Shown in pieces: positions 1 through 7,200 of a stretch of 20,310 bases of DNA. The stretch spans positions 1 through 20,310 of the forward strand of contig JAWQRM010000709.1 of NCBI GenBank assembly GCA_033557675.1. The letters run 5' to 3'. The position numbers were made by a program, and so were the translations under genes. Position 1 is the stretch's first letter. Each line of letters opens with the position of its first letter. The notes beneath the pieces are model-generated. The model was not told the origin of the DNA and did no database searches. It worked only from the letters and a program-made list of their open reading frames with translations. This DNA comes from Coptodactyla brooksi (Eukaryota > Arthropoda > Insecta > Coleoptera > Scarabaeidae).

Positions 1-31
1 TATATATATATATACATATATATATATATAA
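1..31. repeat. TA microsatellite
   Basis: An almost pure (TA)n run with one C interruption. It borders the left arm of the large inverted repeat. A similar (TA)n run lies in the spacer of that repeat (2327-2361). Confidence 0.9.
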
Positions 32-189
32 ACCGTACGTTGTGTAGCCCGAGGTATCTTTGGGGCTCTTTTCAAGTGCAATAAATCTAGAACAATGAAA
101 TTGTTTCAATAATATTTCAAATTCTTCAAAAATGCATAAGTACAAAATTTAAAATTTAAAAGACATGCAAATTATATTAGATCAAAAAT

Positions 190-640
190 GTCACAGAAGG
201 TATACTTGTTGAATAGACTCTTAAACAATTTTGTATACATGCAAAGATACTATTGTAGAAGACTATCGTCGAACCACATATTGAATTTTGTTCTACAATT
301 TTATTTAATTGTAATCAGAATGAAGTGCACAAGATACAGAAAGTCCAGAATAGAGCTGCGCAGACTAATTATGTTAAATGTCTTAAATTTTATGAGTGTT
401 AAGCAGAGTATTATATAATGTATTAAATCCAGTACATATAAAATTAAATACAACCATGTACCATCCTATTTATATAACAATGTAAAATATGTTTATATTG
501 GACATAAGCATAATACAAGATTAGAAGGAGAGTATTATATTGAAAAGTGCAATAAATCTAGAACAATGAAATTGTTTCAATAATATTTCAAATTATTTAA
601 AAAGGCATGAGTACAAAATTAAAAAAAAAAGGAATTAACA
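190..640 (+). pseudogene. LINE ORF2 C-terminal tail, left copy (decayed)
   Basis: Three-frame reading of the plus strand gives pieces typical of the end of a CR1/Jockey-type LINE ORF2. 'VHKIQKVQNRAAQ' at about 325-365 resembles the IQ.vQNRAAR motif after the reverse transcriptase. 'VPSYLYNNVKYVYIGHKHNT' at about 458-520 is followed by 'YYIEKCNKSRTMKLF' up to about 580. Frame changes and stops break it. About 75 bases from position 76 (TGCAATAAATCTAGAACAAT...) recur from 546, so a part of the tail is duplicated. The same tail occurs inverted at 3390-3735, where the QKVQNRAA segment is missing. The family assignment is by motif only. Confidence 0.6.
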
Positions 641-680
641 AATATATTGAAATTGTATTAAAACTTATTGTAAGAATTAT

Positions 681-1001
681 GTGTTATAAATTTTGTATTA
701 TATATAGCTAATGTTAAAAAATAAAAATAAGTAGTTGTGTCCATCTTGCAAATTATAATTAATTAGAGTATATTAAAATATAATAAAAACCTCATTTTCT
801 TGCTTTTTTGCTTTTTAAGTTTATAACATAAAAAGCAAAAAAACTATTTATGTGTTATAAATTTTGTATTATATATATACAGCTAATGCTAAAAAATAAA
901 AATAATTAGCTGTACCCCTCTTGCAAGTTATAATTAATTAGAGTATATTAAAATATAATAGAAACCTCATTTTCTTTCTTTTTCGCTTTTTAAGTTTATT
1001 A
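681..1001. repeat. 171-bp direct duplication in the left arm
   Basis: A block starting GTGTTATAAATTTTGTATTA at 681 recurs at 852, a shift of 171 bases. Both copies run through the segment ATTAATTAGAGTATATTAAA and end in the TTTTCGCTTTTTAAGTTTA-like stretch. The right arm has only one copy (about 3180-3330), so the duplication happened in this arm alone. The block looks like the 3' untranslated end shared by the elements in the two arms. Confidence 0.75.
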
Positions 1002-1050
1002 ACAAACGTTTCGCACTATTCAAAGTGCGTCATCAGTGCAACCTGCAAAG
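985..1050 (-). ncRNA. hammerhead-ribozyme-like motif, left arm (candidate)
   Basis: On the minus strand, CTGATGA (1036-1030) is followed by one base, the hairpin GCACT-TTGAAT-AGTGC, and GAAACG (1012-1007). The order core box, stem II, GAAA is the hammerhead layout. A possible short stem III is GTTT-GTTAAT-AAAC. It sits just downstream of Penelope/LINE coding remnants, where Penelope-like elements are known to carry hammerheads in their terminal repeats. Against it: one unpaired base separates CTGATGA from stem II, and stem I is not convincing. The right-arm copy (3125-3180) keeps the same layout. Confidence 0.42.
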
Positions 1051-1862
1051 GATAATCAACAAAAGGTATATTATATGGTATATAGAAATGTACCAGAAGA
1101 CGATGGTGAATTTACTATGTCCAAGAAGCTGTCTGCCACTACACCAACTGTATTTTTCATAATTTTTGTTAAAATTTTAACGTTAATTGTTTAACATTTC
1201 TCTTTAGTGTGCCCATTTGAACATTCTCACCCCTGGAGAACTCTTTTACACTATCGATAATTTCAATGACATAATCATAATTATGTCATTGAAAGATTCT
1301 CAATAAAATAAGAGTAAACATGTTCAGCTATAATCTGTTCATCATGTACTAATGTATTTCCAAAATTAACATATTTCGGATTACTAGTTCTGATTTTTTG
1401 GAAGAAAAGCTTTTATGTTTTTCCACATTTGACTAAAATTTCTTCTATTTTCCAATATTTTCTGAAAATACCTTTCTTTCTCAATTTGATTGTAAAATCC
1501 AAACAGTTTATGCTGTTCTTTTCTCTTTCTCTCATGTGAATTTAATTTTGCTGTTTTTTATCGGTGTGATTTAATATGCCATCTACTTGTGGGTGTTTTT
1601 TTATACTTTTATTTTATGTATAAAAAAAGTAAAATAAAATATAAAAGTGAAAAGTATAAAATAAAGTAGGTGTATTTATTTTATACTTTTCTTCAATTTC
1701 TTCATTCATTTCTTCTTCAAGTTTTTGTAGAAATATGCCTGATATTATTCCTGATGATGGGCCCCCTATCGGTAATCCATCGTTCTGTATATAATGTTTG
1801 TCATTGAACTGCAAGTAATTTTCCTGCGCAGCTGTTTTCAGAATATTTCTTCTTTTGCATCA
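1040..1862 (-). pseudogene. Penelope-like RT fused to LINE-like linker, left copy (decayed)
   Basis: Reading leftward from 1862, frames give 'ENYLQFNDKHYIQNDGLPIG' and then 'GGPSSGIISGIFLQKLEEE' (about 1835-1700). This matches the Penelope-like RT motif Y-x-Q-x-x-G-L-x-M-G-x-P-x-S...A-x-I-x-x-x-x-x-E, with I for M and GGPSSG for GSPLSP. An AT-rich stretch (1600-1680) replaces the expected YVDD block. Beyond it, 'NSINCLDFTIKLRKKGIFRK' (about 1530-1475) matches the post-YVDD PLE segment (INFLDLTI). Then 'NPKYVNFGNTLVHDEQ' (about 1385-1340) reads like a CR1/Jockey linker between endonuclease and RT. Frames change repeatedly, so it is dead. The 5' end stops where hAT sequence starts. Confidence 0.6.
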
Positions 1863-1881
1863 TCTTCCAGTGTGATTTTTT

Positions 1882-2121
1882 TTGAGTAAGTTGATAATTA
1901 TGAAGAAAATTAGTATTATTCCTTTAGAATTCCTAAAACTAATCCGCGACAAACAGCTAACATTATTTCCAAACTTAGATGCAACTCTGCGAATTCTTCT
2001 GTGTATGACGACATCAAATGCCACTGGAGAAAGAACATTCAGCATTTTAAAAAGAATAAAAAACTATTTGAGAAATTCTAGTTCAGATTATAGGTTGTGC
2101 AAAAAAATATTATATGTATAA
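1882..2121 (+). pseudogene. hAT-family transposase C-terminal dimerisation domain fragment
   Basis: A 79-codon open stretch ends in TAA. From about residue 13 it reads 'IPLEFLKLIRDKQL', then 'LFPNLDATLRILLCM', then 'TTSNATGERTFSILKRIKNY' and 'LRNSSSDYRL'. The order 'FPNL..ALRI.L...v..A..ERSFS.LK.IK.YLR....R.' is the hallmark of the hAT C-terminal dimerisation region that packs against the RNase H-like fold. No DDE core or BED zinc finger is present, so this is a terminal scrap. It fills the spacer between the inverted-repeat arms. Sequence after the stop (to about 2185) could continue the tail in another frame. Confidence 0.75.
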
Positions 2122-2263
2122 ATTAGGAGCTCTCCCTGCAGATAAATTCATTGTGAACTATTCGATGAATGTAACATTGATACATGGTCATTATCAAGCC
2201 CACCGAATACTTTGTATATAAGGTCACTAGCATAATTATGAACGAGTGGTGGTAATATACACG

Positions 2264-2305
2264 CATGACGTTGTGAAGCCCGCTGTTGGGCTTCACAACG
2301 TCATG
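2264..2305. repeat. perfect 18-bp hairpin
   Basis: CATGACGTTGTGAAGCCC (2264-2281) and its exact reverse complement (2288-2305) flank the 6-base loop GCTGTT. The next outward bases do not pair, though loosely similar GGTA-ATATA-C sequences lie farther out on both sides. A weaker relative (ACGTTGTGTAGCCC) occurs at about 38-51. It sits in the spacer of the large inverted repeat, next to a (TA)n run. It could be the tip of a miniature inverted-repeat element. Confidence 0.85.
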
Positions 2306-2325
2306 TACGTCAACGTTATATACCA

Positions 2326-2326
<1 letters not shown>

Positions 2327-2361
<35 letters not shown>
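2327..2361. repeat. TA microsatellite
   Basis: An uninterrupted (TA)n run directly beside the 18-bp hairpin region and just left of the right arm of the inverted repeat. Confidence 0.9.
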
Positions 2362-2364
<3 letters not shown>

Positions 2365-2419
2365 CTAACAATTATCAAAGCATTATTCAAAAACCCATAA
2401 CTTAGGCTTTTTGGTTATG

Positions 2420-3120
2420 GTTTAGGAGGAGGACCATTATTAGGAATAACATCAGACATATTTCTACAAAAACTTGAAGAAGAAATAAATGAAGAAATTG
2501 AAGAAAAGTATAAAATAAAAGCATGGTCAACATATGTAGATGATATGCATCACCAAACACCCACAAGTAGATGGCATATTAAATCACATTGATAAAAAAC
2601 ACAGCAAAATAAAATTCACACGAGAGAAAGAGAAAATAACAGCATGAAGTGTTTGGATTTTACAATCAAGTTGAGAAAGAAAGGTATTTCCAGAAAATGT
2701 TAGAAAATAGAAGAAATTTTGGTCAAATGTGGAAAAACATAAAAACTTTTCTACCAAAAAAAACAGAAATAGTAATCCGAAATATGTTAATTTTGGAAAT
2801 ATATTAGTACATGATGAACAGGGTATAGCTGAACATTTTTATTATTTTATTGAGAGTAAAAATGAGACTGTTCGTAAAATTAAGAAGTCCCATAATTATG
2901 CTTATGTCATTGAAAATATTGACAATGTAAAAGAGTTCTCCAGGTTTGAGAATGTTCAAATGGGCACATTAAAGAAAACTGTTAAACAATTAAAGTTAAA
3001 ATTTCAACAAAAATTATGAAAAATGCAGTTGGTGTAGTGGCAGACAGATTCTTGGACATAGCACATCATTGTCTTCTGGTACATTTCCATATGCCATATA
3101 ATATACCTTTCGTTGATTAT
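2420..3120 (+). pseudogene. Penelope-like RT fused to LINE-like linker, right copy (decayed)
   Basis: Plus-strand frames give 'GGGPLLGITSDIFLQKLEEE' (about 2428-2487), then 'KAWSTYVDDM' (about 2520-2548), i.e. the palm motif YVDD of a Penelope-like reverse transcriptase. After a frame change, about 2650-2755 reads 'FQKMLENRRNFGQMWKNIKT'. The open stretch 2729-3019 contains 'NPKYVNFGNILVHDEQGIAE', and a third frame near 3000-3060 reads 'ISTKIMKNAVGVVADRFLDI'. The last three look like the CR1/Jockey segment between endonuclease and RT (IAE.FN.YF..., K.LK, then .ST.I.K). Stops and frameshifts make it non-functional. The PLE part and the LINE-like part meet at about 2640-2660, as in the left arm. 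Confidence 0.6.
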
Positions 3121-3124
3121 CCTT

Positions 3125-3180
3125 TGCAGGTTGTACTGATGATGCACTTTTAATAGTGCGAAACGTTTGGTAATAAAATC
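3125..3180 (+). ncRNA. hammerhead-ribozyme-like motif, right arm (candidate)
   Basis: CTGATGA (3136-3142), one base, GCAC (3144-3147), an 8-base loop, GTGC (3156-3159), and GAAACG (3160-3165). The stem II arms pair fully but are shorter than in the left copy (4 bp versus 5), and the loop differs. Core boxes are unchanged between arms while the surroundings have drifted. The same reservations apply as for the left copy: an extra base before stem II and a weak stem I. Confidence 0.42.
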
Positions 3181-3389
3181 AAGAAAAAGCAAGAAAAAGA
3201 GGTTTTATTATATTTTAATATACTCTAATTAATTATAACTTGCAAGATGGACACAACTAATTATTTTTATTTTTTAGCTTTAGCTATATATAGTATAATA
3301 CAGAATTTACAACACATAATTCTTACAATAAGTTTTAATACAATTTCAATATACATATTCTGTAAAAGTATTATATTAAAATTTTTCTA

Positions 3390-3735
3390 AAACATATTTA
3401 TAAATTCCTTTTTTAAAAATTTTGTACTTGTACACTTTTAAATAATTTGGAATATTATTGAAACAATTTCATTGTTCTAGATTTATTGCACTTTTCAATA
3501 TAAAAATCTCCTTCTGATCTTGTATAATGCTTATGTCCATTATAAACATAGTTTACATTGTTATATAAATATGGTGGTACATGTTTATATTTAAATTTAT
3601 ATGTACTGGATTTAATACATTATATAATACTCTGCTTAACACGATTAAATAAAATTGTAGAACAAAAATCAATATGTGGTTCAACGACAGTCTTGTACAA
3701 TAGTATCTTTGCATGTACACAAAAATTTTTAAATA
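3390..3735 (-). pseudogene. LINE ORF2 C-terminal tail, right copy (decayed)
   Basis: The reverse complement repeats the left-arm tail: 'MQRYYCTRLSLNHILIFVLQ' near 3715-3655, then 'GVKQSII'-like, 'VHINLNINMYHHIYITM' and the YYIEKCNKSRT-type ending near 3500. A minus open stretch over 3553-3948 covers part of it but joins unrelated flanking DNA upstream, so it is not a gene. The tail faces the PLE/LINE chimera, as in the other arm. Confidence 0.55.
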
Positions 3736-4133
3736 ATATTCATAACAAAAATATTCAAGGAATACAACATGAACATTGCATTGCGGATTGCATACAGCGT
3801 AAAACACGCAACACAGCCAGCGATAGAAAAAGAAAACAACAAAATGGAACAATCTGGAATACATCAAAATGAAATGTGGTACATCTGAAATGGAATACAC
3901 TGAATAAGCATAAAGTTCAGCGACGGATACAAAGAAGCATGATTCCAATTACGCAGAGCAACACGTGATACAACGCACCGGAAATCATTTAGCCATGAAA
4001 GAATTTAACAAGCCTGTATCGATTTTTCCATCTCGGTTTAGAAAGTTTGGCGTAAAAAGAGAAATTTCGTCGTAGAACAGATTTATTATTTGCATACTTA
4101 ATAATTAAATGCGGTTCGTTATTTTCGTTTCAG
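3736..4133. other. upstream intron or flank of the acyltransferase gene
   Basis: No coding stretch, RNA gene or repeat is recognised here. The segment ends in a pyrimidine-rich acceptor (TATTTTCGTTTCAG) at 4120-4133. It is therefore most likely the 3' part of an intron whose 5' exon lies beyond the inverted repeat and outside the window. Confidence 0.6.
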
Positions 4134-4285
4134 GGGCGTTACGGCCTTCGTTATATTCCTAATTATAATCGCGACCATCGTGGAATTGGTTAACGTGCAA
4201 AGAAAACAAACCGTCGAGAACAACAACAGTTTGGAGAATGGAAAGAGGGTCGACCAGATGGCGAAAAAAGGGGAACAAAAAACAA
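4134..4285 (+). CDS. acyltransferase exon a (first membrane segment of the acyltransferase part)
   Basis: Acceptor TTTCAG|GG and donor CAA|GTAAGT. The exon enters with one base completing a codon and leaves with one base. It encodes the hydrophobic helix 'FVIFLIIIATIVEL' followed by a charged linker rich in K, N, Q and E (RKQTVENNNSLENGKR). This is the position where NRF-6 proteins have a first membrane span after the extracellular NRF domain. Confidence 0.85.
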
Positions 4286-7200
4286 GTAAGTGCCACGTAA
4301 CCTTTGGGCGTTCGATTCAGGTCTCTTTTCTTTGTTAGATTTCGCCGTCAGGATCCTGCTGTGCTTCGACTTCAAGGACAACGCTAGGAAAATTCTCAGT
4401 GTAGACAGGGTTGCCGACGACAACATAAAATGCATCCACGGCTTGAGATTCTTCTCCATAGCGTGGATAGTCCTCGTGCACACGTACCTGGAGGTCTTTG
4501 CAATCTCCGAAAACAAAACCATTAGGTCTGTCATCGAAAGGTCGTTTTTGTATCAAACGATTTCGAACGCTACGTTTTCTGTGGACACCTTCTTCTTCAT
4601 AAGGTCAGCACTTTCTCCTTTCTTCCATTATTCATTACAGCGCGAAGAACATGAACTCCAGTTGTTTACAAGCCACAGTTGTCATCATGCTTCTGCTGCT
4701 TACATTTAATATCTAGAGATAAGGTCATAAAATTAATTAATTTTGCTGCAGGCAATGAACAAAGGTCACTGAATACAGAGTATAAGAAATAAATTAGAGG
4801 TTATAGAGAAAATTATAACTACACTAAGAACAGTAGATGTAATGATCATTGCTGAACCATGGCTTTGCAAAGCAGAAGAAAAATACCTTAATATCAATGC
4901 CACTTTGCATTAAGAGATCCAAGACATGCATCTGTATCGCTAACAACATCAGACCAGAGTTTGTGAAGAAACTTGTTGATGATGAAATCTCACTATTCAA
5001 GCTTAATCTCACTATTAAACTAAAACTACCACACAGCATACCACTCCACTTAGTTGCAACCTACATTCTACCAAATTGTAAGTTTATGGACTATTCAGAT
5101 GTAATTGGTAACTTATTATCTAAAATACATGATTGGGGATGACAACATTAACTATAATAATACATTAACATTAATTAATTTTGCTGCAGGCAATGAACCA
5201 AAGTCACTGGATCTCTGGATAATTTATAAGAATCATTTCTTGTGTCTTTTAGCATTTTCCTTCATCAGGAGAATCGCTTTTTAATACTATTCTAACCACT
5301 TACAATAATTAGGTTTTAATCATTTCATCCTTTTAACCACCAAGTCAAAAAGTATGGACGCGGGTATAGTATATAAAAGCTAGGAGCATAAGAAATAAAT
5401 TAGAGGATGTAGAGAAAATTATAACTACACTAAGAACAGTAGATGTAATGATTATTGCTGAACCATGGCTTTGCAAAGCAGAAAAAAAAATACCTTCATA
5501 ACAATGTTACTTTGCATTAAGAGATCCAACACATGTATCTGTATTGCTAACAACATCAGATCAGAGTTAGTGAAGAAATTTGTTTATGAAAACTCAAGGT
5601 TAATCTCACTATTAAACTAAAACTACAACACAGCATACCACTCAACTTATTTGCAACCTACATTCCACCAAATTGTAAGTTTATGGACTATTCAGATGTA
5701 ATTGGTAACTTATTATCCAAAAATACTCACATGATTGGGGATTGCAACATTAACTAGTTTAATAAGCAAGATATGACTGGAATTTGAAAGTACTTTCTCG
5801 ATCAACTTAACACCAATATAAAGTATAAAAAAAATAATAAGGAAACTTTATATTGTTAGATATATCTTTATATCTAACTTCTATTGTTAGATGTTACAAT
5901 GAAATAATAATAATAATAATATTTATTGAGCGAAAAATATCAAATTATTACATAATACGATTTGAAAATCTTCTTCTTCGATAATTAATAATTCCATAAC
6001 TATAAGAAAGCAGTAATAAAAATACTATACAGTACAAGTAGTTGGTTAAAAAGTGTGGAGTCAGCCGTGATCCAGTGTAATTCAATCACGTCTATTTTTC
6101 ATCCACCCTTGAATTAAAAAAGAATAATCTATGAATAAAAATAATAGAAAAGAAAAAAAGAAGTGTAGGCAACCAAAACAGCTTAAAATCTATTATATCT
6201 ATTAAAATCTATTATGTGGGAGAGGATATCCTCTCCCACAATATGTTAAAACAACAAGGAAATCAGAAACTCTAACAACAAGAAGGATAAACATTGAAAC
6301 GTTATGTCAACTGCAGGAAAGCAACCCAATTATATCAAAAGGTGTTAATGTGGGGGAAAAATACAGTGATTTTATAAACAAACTTTGCCAATCCATGGAA
6401 CAATCAGCATACATAAAAACTATAATAACAAGAAGGGCTACTAAAGACTTTAAATCACTAATTGAAAAAAAAACAGACTATATCAAAGATTTAAACACAA
6501 CAAACATGAACCTTTGGCACAACAATATGTTGCTATAAGAAATGAAGTAACCAGTGAAAGAAGAAAACTAAAGAAGCATAACTGGAACGAGAAATTCATT
6601 CAATGCCAAGAAAACAGCAAAGGAAACTGGAATTACATAAGTCAAACCTTAAAAAACAATTCCACGGGTAACAATAAGATTCAAATTTCTGTGAATACCA
6701 ATGATTCCATTGAAGATGAAGAAGCAGCTGACTGAGCAATAATATAAATCCTATCACACCTAAAATAATACAGAAAATCTTCGCGGTGATAAGCACCATG
6801 GAAGAAGAAGTCAAAAAAATGATCCAATAGTTACCCAATAAAAGCAGTAGTAGTAAAGATAAAATTTCTCCCTTTATGGTGAAAAAAAATCAAAATTCAA
6901 CCTACTAAAAACCTGTCGAAATCTTCTGAAAGCATACCACAAAAGATGAAGATAGGAAAAGTAACTCCAATGCATAGAACAGGGCCAAAAGATGATGAAG
7001 GACTACAGATCAATTTGCAACATTCCAAAGTTCTCGAAAATTCTGGAAAAATTAGTAAAAAAACAGAATAGCAAGTTTCTTAGAAGATTAGGAGATATTG
7101 CTTTTTTATGGTAGTTGATATGGATTAAAAAAAACTAACACAAAAATAGCAACTGTTGGCTTATAGAAAGCTTTTGACGCCATTGAATATGATAAGCTCG

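Larger units (their letters stand above)
221..1862. repeat. left arm of large imperfect inverted repeat
   Basis: This arm matches the reverse complement of about 2420-3733. Matching blocks include 226-300 with 3660-3730, 420-600 with 3440-3625, 780-1000 with 3180-3240, 1000-1180 with 3000-3180, and 1370-1600 with 2565-2790. The left arm has extra material: the QNRAA segment near 322-405, a second copy of a 171-bp unit (681-1001), and an AT-rich inserted segment near 1600-1680 where the right arm keeps a YVDD codon block. The arm order is LINE tail (+) followed by PLE/LINE chimera (-). The arms clearly differ by substitutions and indels, so this is not a fresh palindrome. Confidence 0.8.
2420..3733. 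repeat. right arm of large imperfect inverted repeat
   Basis: Reverse-complement partner of 221-1862. The order is mirrored: PLE/LINE chimera on plus, then a LINE tail on minus. This arm lacks the 171-bp duplication and the QNRAA segment but keeps the YVDD block lost from the left arm. Arm homology fades near 3733; beyond it the sequence is ordinary upstream intron or flank of the acyltransferase gene. Confidence 0.8.

Noticed and set aside
2123..2371. 82-codon open stretch on minus in the spacer of the inverted repeat
   Set aside because: It starts in the (TA)n run, giving a YIYI repeat, and crosses the hairpin. It has no protein character.
3558..3872. 104-codon open stretch on plus
   Set aside because: It is antisense to the LINE tail and crosses from the repeat arm into unrelated flank.
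4190..4556. open stretches on minus over acyltransferase exons a and b
   Set aside because: The plus-strand exons join in frame with canonical splice sites and match the family, so the minus frames are shadows.
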